The notes under the pieces were generated by a model, which saw only the letters and a program-made list of their open reading frames with translations, made no database searches and was not told where the DNA came from. The translations under genes were made by a program, and so were the position numbers. From Paenibacillus polysaccharolyticus (GTDB taxonomy: Bacteria; Bacillota; Bacilli; Paenibacillales; Paenibacillaceae), in assembly GCF_900102085.1 (NCBI RefSeq), contig NZ_FMVM01000007.1, forward strand, positions 124,001 to 188,000: 64,000 nt of DNA. Reading direction: 5' to 3'. Position 1 is the first letter of the stretch, and the number at the start of each line of letters is the position of its first letter. This document shows, piece after piece, positions 56,951-64,000 of the stretch.

Positions 56951-57619
56951 TTAGACCAAAACGGATTTTACCGCGTCAATCATTGAAGTTGCTGTTTGGA
57001 AATCAACGTTCCGGAAAGCAAACAACGAAGCGATAAACATGATGGATACGAGTACGAACAAGCTCATGCACACATACGAAGATACCCGCTGTGCACGAGG
57101 TCCGACCGTAATTCCCCAGCTAACGAGGAACGACCAGAGTCCATTGGCAAAGTGATATGACGCCGCAACCACACTGATCAGATATAAAATAAATGTTACC
57201 GGATTCATCACGATGTTATGGATAACACCGCCCAACTCTTCGTGTGTTACGTTGCCGAGAGCCACTTGTACACGCGTCTCCCATACGTGCCAGATCACAA
57301 ATACAAACGTGATGACACCACTGATCCGCTGCAACGTATAACGCCAGTTACGCTCGTTGCCGTAACGACCCACGTTAGGCTTTGCCTGATAAGCAATGTA
57401 CAGACCATATACACCGTGATAGAACAGCGGCAGCCAGATCAGAAACGTTTCCAAAACAATAACGAGCGGCAGGCTGTTCAAGAAGGCAACCGCACCATTA
57501 AAAGCTTCTTTGCCGCCTTCAACTGCTGAGAAGTTCGTCACCAGATGCTCTAGAAAAAACAAACTGAGCGGAATGACGCCAAGCAAGGAGTGCAGCTTTC
57601 TCGAGTAAAACCCTTTCAT
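56951..57619 (-). CDS. sdhC: Succinate dehydrogenase cytochrome b558 subunit SdhC
   Basis: 222 residues, five membrane helices, binds heme and anchors SdhAB. Start chosen at the ATG 57617-57619 because MKGFYSRKLHSLLGVIPL aligns with the Bacillus SdhC start (RRLHSLLGVIPVG); a longer frame to 57658 has a weaker site. His12 and the later HGVYGLYIAYQ, VIWHVWETR and SYHFANGLW histidines are heme-ligand candidates. Confidence 0.93.
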   Translation of the reverse strand: MKGFYSRKLHSLLGVIPLSLFFLEHLVTNFSAVEGGKEAFNGAVAFLNSLPLVIVLETFLIWLPLFYHGVYGLYIAYQAKPNVGRYGNERNWRYTLQRISGVITFVFVIWHVWETRVQVALGNVTHEELGGVIHNIVMNPVTFILYLISVVAASYHFANGLWSFLVSWGITVGPRAQRVSSYVCMSLFVLVSIMFIASLFAFRNVDFQTATSMIDAVKSVLV

Positions 57620-57981
57620 AAAATGTCGATCCCCTTTCGCTAAATACAACGTTTTCATAAATCCATTCTTATATCATGACACGAATCCTTCTTACATGGG
57701 AAGGTTCGACAAATTGTTCCGTTTTGATCAGGTGTGAACAACTTGTGTCACAATTCATGTTACTCCTTTTTTTCTTATAAGGGAATTGCAATATAATTAT
57801 TAAATGTTATAACCTATAGGTATAAGTGTTGAAACAAAGGTTTTGTAAGGGTTATACCATTGAAACTATGATTTTCCTAACCTATATAACCATTCAAACA
57901 ACGAGACTAAACGCCATACAATAAAGCAAACGATTAATCAAGGGCAAGAATCACACTCATAATGAAGAGAGGTTTGTGTTC
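57620..57981. other. Divergent intergenic region between sdhC and a LysR gene
   Basis: 362 bases. Contains the perfect ten-base palindrome ACCTATAGGT at 57812-57821 and a second AACCTATATAACC at 57879-57891. No clear sigma-A promoter could be fixed for sdhC. Confidence 0.5.
57805..57891. promoter_or_regulatory. Candidate operator cluster (AACCTAT repeats)
   Basis: Palindrome ACCTATAGGT at 57812-57821 flanked by TTATA and TATAA, plus another AACCTAT at 57879-57885. The position between a LysR gene and sdhCAB suggests a binding region for this regulator, or for a CcpC-like protein. Confidence 0.4.
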
Positions 57982-58905
57982 ATGTTCGAAGAATTAAACG
58001 CATTCGCAGCGGTTGTAGAGCAATCCAGTCTAAACCGTGCATCCAAGTTACTGAATCTGTCTCAGCCTGCACTCTCTCGTAAAATCTCCAAGCTGGAGGA
58101 TGAACTGGGCGTATCCCTCTTTCATCGCCGCGGCAAAAGATTGGAATTAACCAGCGTAGGCCAACTAGCTTACACCTTCGCCGTCGAGCAGAAACAACAG
58201 CAACAGAAATTTCTCACCATGTTATCTCAATACAAGGACGAGGAACAGAGCATTATTACATTAGGAGCGAGTTTGACGACACTTCAGACCACTTTACCTC
58301 CACTCGTCAAATCTTTTATGGAAAAACATCCTCATGCAGAATTAAAGCTGTTAACAGGCAAAACCCATGAGATCGTTTCTTTTGTTCGTGATAAAAAAGC
58401 CGATGTGGGCATTGTAGCCTCATCCATTAGCGAAACGGGACTCAACTGTGTTCCACTATTTGACGATCACCTGGAGCTAGTTGTGCCGCTAACGCACCCA
58501 CTTGCAGGCAAAGAAGCAGGTATGGAGCATCTGCAGGATCTGCCGATGATTACGTTCTCCAAAGGCACATGGTACCGCAAACTGACAGACGATCTGTTCC
58601 AGCGTTGCACCGTAATGCCTGACATTCGCATGGAGATTGATTCATTTGAAGCCATTATCCGTCTTCTGCCGACCTGTAAAGCCGCTGCCTTACTTCCCAA
58701 ATCTTATCTTCGTCCACAGCTGCTTGCAGATAACGATCTCGTTGCCGTGCATTTACCTCAGTTGAAACAGACCCGAAGAACAACGTGCATGATCTATGGG
58801 GAAAAAGAAAACCTCAGCGAAACCGCCAGACAATGGGTCAGGGAGACTGCTGCATTTTTTACAGCAAAGGCGTCATTGCCCACAAGGAGGACAACAACGC
58901 CTTGA
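57982..58905 (+). CDS. LysR-family regulator divergent to sdhCAB
   Basis: 307 residues; start ATG 57982, nine bases after GAGAGG. HTH at 16-36 (LNRASKLLNLSQPALSRKISKLE), effector domain from about 90. In Bacillus the LysR protein CcpC controls TCA-cycle genes with citrate; being divergent to sdhCAB, this protein could have a like role, though no direct evidence. A Thr/Arg-rich tail ends the protein. Confidence 0.9.
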   Translation: MFEELNAFAAVVEQSSLNRASKLLNLSQPALSRKISKLEDELGVSLFHRRGKRLELTSVGQLAYTFAVEQKQQQQKFLTMLSQYKDEEQSIITLGASLTTLQTTLPPLVKSFMEKHPHAELKLLTGKTHEIVSFVRDKKADVGIVASSISETGLNCVPLFDDHLELVVPLTHPLAGKEAGMEHLQDLPMITFSKGTWYRKLTDDLFQRCTVMPDIRMEIDSFEAIIRLLPTCKAAALLPKSYLRPQLLADNDLVAVHLPQLKQTRRTTCMIYGEKENLSETARQWVRETAAFFTAKASLPTRRTTTP

Positions 58906-58932
58906 TATAATTCAGAAGAAGCAGCTTACTGC

Positions 58933-59604
58933 TCAGCTCTCTTGACTAATAACTTCTTCTTCAAATCGGTCGATATCACCATTATTGCCGATAATGACCA
59001 TAATATCCCCCATTTGCAGGGAATCCATCGCCGTCGGGGCAATAATCACCCCGGCTTCTTTTTGCAGGGCTACAATGCTACAGTTAAAGCGTACGCGTGC
59101 ATTCAAGCTAGCGAGCGTTTTATTGTGGAGACAGGCAGGTACCTTCATCTCTACAATACTGTAATCATTGGACAATTCGATGTAATCCAGCAGGTTTGGT
59201 GTAACCAATTGGTGAGCGACCCGGATGCCCATATCCCGTTCGGGGTAAACGACACGGTCAATGCCCAGCTTATCAAGTGCTCGTCCGTGAAGAACCGATA
59301 TAGCTTTGGCTACAACCGTTTTGACCCCCAGCTCTTTGAGCAGAATGGCAGTAAGGATACTCGTCTGAATATCGTCGCCGATAGCAACGATGCCGCAGTC
59401 AAAATTACGAATGCCGAGGGAGCGTAGCACTTCTTCATCCGTAGCATCCGCCACGACAGCGTGAGTAACCAGGTCACTCATGTCTTCGACAAGCTCTTCA
59501 TTTTTATCAATGCCAAGTACCTCATAACCTAGTTCCATTAATTCCTGTGCCAGACTGGAGCCAAACCGCCCAAGTCCAATGACCGCAAACTGCTGTTTTT
59601 TCAT
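58933..59604 (-). CDS. ktrA: Potassium uptake regulatory subunit KtrA/KtrC
   Basis: 223 residues: RCK_N domain with NAD/ATP motif GLGRFGSSLA (10-19) and D34-containing strand, RCK_C domain from about 140. Forms a cytoplasmic ring that gates the KtrB channel, with ATP opening and c-di-AMP closing it. 33 bases after ktrB, one operon. Whether KtrA or KtrC in Bacillus terms cannot be decided. Confidence 0.93.
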   Translation of the reverse strand: MKKQQFAVIGLGRFGSSLAQELMELGYEVLGIDKNEELVEDMSDLVTHAVVADATDEEVLRSLGIRNFDCGIVAIGDDIQTSILTAILLKELGVKTVVAKAISVLHGRALDKLGIDRVVYPERDMGIRVAHQLVTPNLLDYIELSNDYSIVEMKVPACLHNKTLASLNARVRFNCSIVALQKEAGVIIAPTAMDSLQMGDIMVIIGNNGDIDRFEEEVISQES

Positions 59605-59637
59605 CGTTCTTCACGAACCCCTCTATCCTAATAATTA

Positions 59638-61020
59638 CTAACCAATTATCATTTTGCCTTCCGGATACCTGTATAAATCCTTACCCTTTTTCTGCCCCAG
59701 TGCATACGCAAGTGTAATTGGTCCAAGCCGTCCTGCAAACATGGTAAAACAGATCATTAACTTGCCAAATGTGGTGAGTTTAATCGTCAGGCCAAGAGAA
59801 AGCCCTACCGTACCAAAGGCAGATGTCGTTTCAAATAATATCATTAAAAAATTACTGTCTTCTGTCGTACTCAGCACCATCGTCACCGTAATAATGAACA
59901 ACAGTGCCAGTAGCGTGATGGTGAGTGCTTTGAAAATACGTTCCTGTACAAGCCGATAACGGAAAAAGACGATATCCTCCCGACCGCGCATCATGGCAAT
60001 GACTGCCCCGGCCATAATCAGAAACGTTGTTGTTTTGATGCCGCCCCCGGTTGACCCCGGTGATGCACCGATAAACATCAATATAATCATGAAAAATTGC
60101 GTGGCCTGCCGCAGTCCGGCAATATCGACCGTGTTGGCCCCGGCTGTACGCGGTGTTACCGATTGGAAGAACGAGCCGAGCAACTTGCCGCCCCAGTTCA
60201 GACCACCTAGCGTTCGTGGGTTGCTGAACTCGAATACAAAAATGACCAGCGCACCAAACACAATCAATAAGGCCGTCATCAGCAAAACAACTTTGGAATG
60301 TAAGGATAGCTTCTTGGTTTTATGATATTCCACCAAATCGGACAACACCACAAAACCGATCCCACCCGAAACAATCAGAAACATGGCGGTAAAATTAACA
60401 AGCGGATCGTAGACATAGACCGTTAGACTGCTAAAATGACCAAACATATCAAACCCGGCATTGTTAAACATAGAGATGGCGTGCCAGTAACCGTAATACA
60501 TGGCCTGCCCGATCGGCATATCAAATGACCAGCGCAGTGCAAACAATGTACCGCAAATCCCCTCCAGAATAAGCGAATAAATCACGACTTTGCGAATCAG
60601 CCTCACAATGCCTTCCATCGTGCTCTGATTCATTGCCTCTTGTAAAATCAATCGCTCCTTGAGCGATATTTTCCGTTTGAACGCAATCGCAACCAGCGTA
60701 GACATCGTCATAAAACCGAGACCGCCGATCTGAATCAGAATCGCAATAATCACCTGACCCAGCACTGAAAAATAGGTTCCTGTATCCACAACAACGAGCC
60801 CTGTCACACACACAGCCGAAGTTGCTGTGAAAAGTGCATCGATAAAGGCCAGGCTGTCGCCGCTTCGGCTGGATGCCGGAAGCATCAACAGCAGTGTACC
60901 CAGCAGAATAATGCCAGCAAATCCTAACACCAGAATACGGGGCGGCGATAATCGCATCCATTGAACATTTGCTTTCACTTCAGTATCATCCACCTCTGCT
61001 AAAAAAGAAAATAACTCCAC
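59638..61020 (-). CDS. ktrB: Potassium/sodium symport channel subunit KtrB/KtrD
   Basis: 460 residues if begun at GTG 61020; a GTG at 60976-60978 (MKANVQWMRLSPPRIL) fits Bacillus homologues better and is likely. Four selectivity-filter regions are seen: SAVCVTGLVV, SMFNNAGFDMF, VTPRTAGANT and TSAFGTVGLSLG. About eight to ten helices. Takes up potassium with KtrA. No c-di-AMP (ydaO) riboswitch was found upstream. Confidence 0.93.
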   Translation of the reverse strand: MELFSFLAEVDDTEVKANVQWMRLSPPRILVLGFAGIILLGTLLLMLPASSRSGDSLAFIDALFTATSAVCVTGLVVVDTGTYFSVLGQVIIAILIQIGGLGFMTMSTLVAIAFKRKISLKERLILQEAMNQSTMEGIVRLIRKVVIYSLILEGICGTLFALRWSFDMPIGQAMYYGYWHAISMFNNAGFDMFGHFSSLTVYVYDPLVNFTAMFLIVSGGIGFVVLSDLVEYHKTKKLSLHSKVVLLMTALLIVFGALVIFVFEFSNPRTLGGLNWGGKLLGSFFQSVTPRTAGANTVDIAGLRQATQFFMIILMFIGASPGSTGGGIKTTTFLIMAGAVIAMMRGREDIVFFRYRLVQERIFKALTITLLALLFIITVTMVLSTTEDSNFLMILFETTSAFGTVGLSLGLTIKLTTFGKLMICFTMFAGRLGPITLAYALGQKKGKDLYRYPEGKMIIG

Positions 61021-61444
61021 CCTGTGGAGCTCATGTATGATTCATAAAAAAACATCATATAATTGGAGTTGATATGCATCCAACTAGAGTTAGTATACTC
61101 TTTTACAGGATGCCTACTCTGGATGTCCACTCCGTTAGCTTTGTTAGCTCTTTCCGTTCTATTCGTTCCCTTGTTAGACCCCGGACATGCGGATTTTTGC
61201 ATATTTGCTTCAAAATTATAAGCGCTGCAACGAATGCACACAAAACGATTTTTGGGTAAATAACTTCGAATTCGTTCAAAACGGGAAAAAAGTTCATACC
61301 CGGACAGCAAGATCGGATTTTTTCGATCATTTTCATTTGTTTTCAAAGATTTACACCTGTTTTCGCCCTGTCATTGGCATTGAGGACATGCCCTGTGCTA
61401 TCTTTACATTACGATGTAATTGAAAAAAGGAGGAACACCATTCC
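61021..61444. other. 424-base divergent intergenic region
   Basis: Between ktrB (minus) and the CPBP gene (plus). I looked for a ydaO/c-di-AMP riboswitch and did not find its conserved sequence. AGCTAAC occurs twice close together around 61130-61150. No gene recognised. Confidence 0.45.
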
Positions 61445-63142
61445 ATGAATCCCTTAGGGCAGCCTTTACAGCTTAAGGCTAACTTCAAACGTTTGGGGTT
61501 GCTTGCGGTGATCGGCCTGATTTTATTTTTTGTCTTTCAGATCTTTCCTGCGACTTCATCACAAACGACAGAAATTTCGTCTACATCCTTCATTAGCAAG
61601 GATCAAGCGATCCAATCTGCACGTTCATTCGCGGCTTCCGTTGATGACTATACGCTCCAAGACAATGCCAGTAAACCCCTAGTAACGTATCAGACCCATT
61701 CCGATATTTACGGTTATATGGCGAAGACGAAACAGCTTGCCACGTACAATAAAAAATGGGAAACAACCTATCCTTACGATGTATATCGAGTGCGTTTGCT
61801 TGATCAGGACAGTGGGGGTTACCTTAACGTTGACGTACATATGAAAACAGGCAAGGTAGTTGCCTTCAAGCGGATATTGCCTTCCTCCCTGTATACAGCC
61901 GTTGAATCAGAGCAAGAACAGGGCATCAGAAGAACTTCAGAGTCACTTGCAGAAGGCAATATGCCATTGAACGAAAAAGAAAAACTCGCGGCTGGAGTTT
62001 TGAAAGAATTCGGATATGACATCCCAACACTTCAACTGGATACACGAGATGGCGAGCCGGGTCTGAAGTACACGGATGCAAGTAAAACGATTGGCAACTC
62101 CAAGCTAGAATTGAATTTTACATTTGAAAATGGGGCTGTCCGTTCGTTCGATCCGGAGTTCTCCGTACCGAAATCCCACACGGATTATGTTAAAGACCAG
62201 ACCCAATTAGCCAATTGGTTAACTTACGGTGGTTACGCTTTTCTGACGTTTGTTCTTGGTGTGCTTGCCATTATTTATAGCATTCTGGCTCGTGCAAATA
62301 CATCGTTCAAACGAGGCGTCGTATTGTCACTGGTGTACTTTGCTGCTTCTATGATTGGTACACTGAACATGTTGCCTCTCTTCCAGGCACAAGGACTTTC
62401 AAGCTTCATGTTAGTGTTCCTTATGCTCATTCAGACCGGCATAACCATCGTGATGAGTGCTACGATCTATCTATCGCTTGTCGCTGGTGACGGCATGTGG
62501 CGCAAAATCGGATTTAATCCGTGGCCTCGTGCCAAGGAGCCGGGTTACGGCAAATATGTGTTGCAGAGTATGTACACGGGTTATCTATGGGCATTCATTC
62601 TGCTAGGTGTACAATCCGTTCTATTCTTTATTCTTGAACGTAGCATCGGCACATGGTCCACCACCTCAGCAGATCAATCGACATATAACATGACGTATGC
62701 CTGGATCTTTCCGATTATGGCTTGGATGGCTGGAATCGGGGAAGAGGCCGTATATCGACTGTTCGGTATCCGCATGATGCAAAAAGTTGTGCGTAACACG
62801 TTTATCGCCTGTCTGATCCCTACAATTATTTGGGCACTTGGACACACCTTATATCCAATCTATCCAGTCATTACACGACCGATCGAACTGACTGTCATTG
62901 GACTGTTGTTCAGCCTAATTATGTTGCGTCACGGCTTCATTGCTGTTGTTTTTGCACATGTCATCTTTGATAGCCTATTGATGGGGCTCAGCTTGATTTT
63001 CATGGGAGACGCCCTGAACATGGGTGCCGGAATCTTTTGGATTGTGTTGCCTGCTATTGTTGGATACGTGGTCTACCGTTTCAATCCAAAACAAAAAGAG
63101 AAGCCGTATGTCACGACTCCTCATCACGAAGTGCTGCAATAA
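61445..63142 (+). CDS. CPBP-family intramembrane metalloprotease with large N-terminal domain
   Basis: 565 residues. One membrane helix at about 17-34, an external domain to about 250 with PepSY-like features ([39 protein letters not shown]), then about seven helices. CPBP (Abi) motif EExxxR: Glu433, Glu434 and Arg438 in GEEAVYRL; later LGHTLYP and FAHVIFD complete the site. CPBP enzymes cleave inside membranes or process prenylated peptides; substrate unknown. GGAGG is 11 bases before the ATG, a rather long spacing. Confidence 0.87.
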   Translation: MNPLGQPLQLKANFKRLGLLAVIGLILFFVFQIFPATSSQTTEISSTSFISKDQAIQSARSFAASVDDYTLQDNASKPLVTYQTHSDIYGYMAKTKQLATYNKKWETTYPYDVYRVRLLDQDSGGYLNVDVHMKTGKVVAFKRILPSSLYTAVESEQEQGIRRTSESLAEGNMPLNEKEKLAAGVLKEFGYDIPTLQLDTRDGEPGLKYTDASKTIGNSKLELNFTFENGAVRSFDPEFSVPKSHTDYVKDQTQLANWLTYGGYAFLTFVLGVLAIIYSILARANTSFKRGVVLSLVYFAASMIGTLNMLPLFQAQGLSSFMLVFLMLIQTGITIVMSATIYLSLVAGDGMWRKIGFNPWPRAKEPGYGKYVLQSMYTGYLWAFILLGVQSVLFFILERSIGTWSTTSADQSTYNMTYAWIFPIMAWMAGIGEEAVYRLFGIRMMQKVVRNTFIACLIPTIIWALGHTLYPIYPVITRPIELTVIGLLFSLIMLRHGFIAVVFAHVIFDSLLMGLSLIFMGDALNMGAGIFWIVLPAIVGYVVYRFNPKQKEKPYVTTPHHEVLQ

Positions 63143-64000
63143 TCTGAGTAGCTAGTTTATCTCCAATAGATAGAGGCCGGAAGTCTTCAACGCTGGCCTC
63201 TTTTATTTTGCGTAAAGAGCCAAAATGCTTCAATAGCAGCTTACGCCGCTTCTCCCCAATGCCTGGAATGGCATCGAGTCTAGACGTAACCATCGATTTG
63301 CCGCGCTGCTCACGGTGAAATGAGATGGCAAATCGGTGAACCTCTTCTTGAATCCGCTGTAACAGATAAAACTCCTGACTGTCCCGCGGCAGGGCAATCA
63401 CTTCTGGCGGATTACCAATCATCAGCTGTGATGTTTTGTGTTTGGCATCCTTCACCAATCCACACACCGGAATGAATAGCCCAAGCTCGTTCTCAAGCAC
63501 GTCTACAGCTGCGGAAATCTGTCCTTTACCTCCATCGACTACGATCAAGTCAGGCTGGGTCAAGTTTTCCTTGAGCACTCGCTCATAACGGCGACGGATA
63601 ACTTCACGCATTGTTTCATAATCATCCGGCCCCTCGACAGAGCGCACTTTATATTTACGATATTCCTTCTTGTCCGGTTTACCGTCGGTAAATACAATCA
63701 TGGCAGACACCGGATTCGTACCCTGAATGTTCGAGTTATCGAAAGCTTCAATTCGTCTTAACTGCTCCAGACCGATCCAGCGCCCCAATCCCTCGGAAGC
63801 CTTAGATGTTCGCTCTTCATTACGTTCAATGAGGCGGAACTTCTCCTCCAATGCCACCCGTGCATTGTCGAGTGCCATCGTAATCATCTGGCGTTTCAGT
63901 CCGCGTTGCGGGATATGCACTTTAATGTCCAACCATTCTTGCAGAGAAGCAGCCATTTGCGACGGGTCCTCCATCTCGGATGGCAGTTTGGCATTGGATG
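63111..64000 (-). CDS. uvrC: UvrABC excinuclease subunit C, C-terminal part
   Basis: Runs off the right edge; 296 codons are visible. Contains the UvrC RNase H-like endonuclease region ([30 protein letters not shown]) and the C-terminal helix-hairpin-helix ([26 protein letters not shown]). Cuts the damaged strand 5' of the lesion in nucleotide excision repair. The 3' end overlaps the end of the convergent CPBP gene by 32 bases. Confidence 0.95.
   Translation of the reverse strand, partial: SNAKLPSEMEDPSQMAASLQEWLDIKVHIPQRGLKRQMITMALDNARVALEEKFRLIERNEERTSKASEGLGRWIGLEQLRRIEAFDNSNIQGTNPVSAMIVFTDGKPDKKEYRKYKVRSVEGPDDYETMREVIRRRYERVLKENLTQPDLIVVDGGKGQISAAVDVLENELGLFIPVCGLVKDAKHKTSQLMIGNPPEVIALPRDSQEFYLLQRIQEEVHRFAISFHREQRGKSMVTSRLDAIPGIGEKRRKLLLKHFGSLRKIKEASVEDFRPLSIGDKLATQIIAALRDEES

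Noticed and set aside
61021..61444. c-di-AMP (ydaO) riboswitch before ktrB
   Set aside because: Expected from Bacillus ktr genes, but the conserved core could not be found.

Overview
The window is chromosomal DNA of a spore-forming Gram-positive rod, almost certainly a Paenibacillus. Reasons: strong AAGGAGG-type ribosome binding sites; a Zur-controlled cntKLMABCDFE metallophore operon in its full Firmicute order; spore-associated genes (YheC/YheD-type ATP-grasp, YjcZ-type micro-protein); a giant decapeptide-repeat protein ending in a WIAAG-like tail; and a Bacillus-like set of sdhCAB, ktrBA, ecsAB and a thermolysin-type protease. No rRNA, tRNA, CRISPR, transposase or prophage gene was recognised.

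Region 1 (1-12.4 kb) is a zinc-starvation locus: a COG0523 GTPase cut by the left edge, and a ten-gene staphylopine-type operon on the minus strand (histidine racemase, nicotianamine synthase-like enzyme, opine dehydrogenase, five-part nickel/peptide-type ABC importer, two tandem MFS exporters). Both units have a near-consensus sigma-A promoter followed directly by a Zur box, so biosynthesis, export, re-import and intracellular zinc handling should be induced together.

Region 2 (12.6-20.9 kb, minus strand) looks like an organosulfur scavenging cluster: NtaA-type flavin monooxygenase, peptide-type ABC importer, SsuE-like FMN reductase, LysR regulator and M20 deacylase. A TTCCTAT...GGTTT motif recurs before three of these genes.

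Region 3 (22-37.2 kb) is the most unusual part: five glycosyltransferase-like genes and a nucleotidyltransferase, several with very basic N-termini, next to a 1372-residue protein built of about 95 decapeptide repeats and a YheC/D spore-coat-type gene, with a secreted M4 protease in between. I read this as a candidate spore- or cell-surface glycoprotein assembly locus.

Region 4 (37.3-64 kb) is mostly housekeeping and regulation: psd, an AraC regulator, a MocR regulator lacking the expected PLP lysine, a split-barrel flavoprotein, an aminotransferase, DEAD helicase-ecsA-ecsB, an SDR, a CheX-like protein, LysR regulators, a HisJ-type phosphatase, GNAT, two phosphoesterases, sdhCAB, ktrBA, a CPBP protease and the 3' part of uvrC. 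Three copies of a hairpin-forming intergenic repeat lie here, one between sdhA and sdhB.
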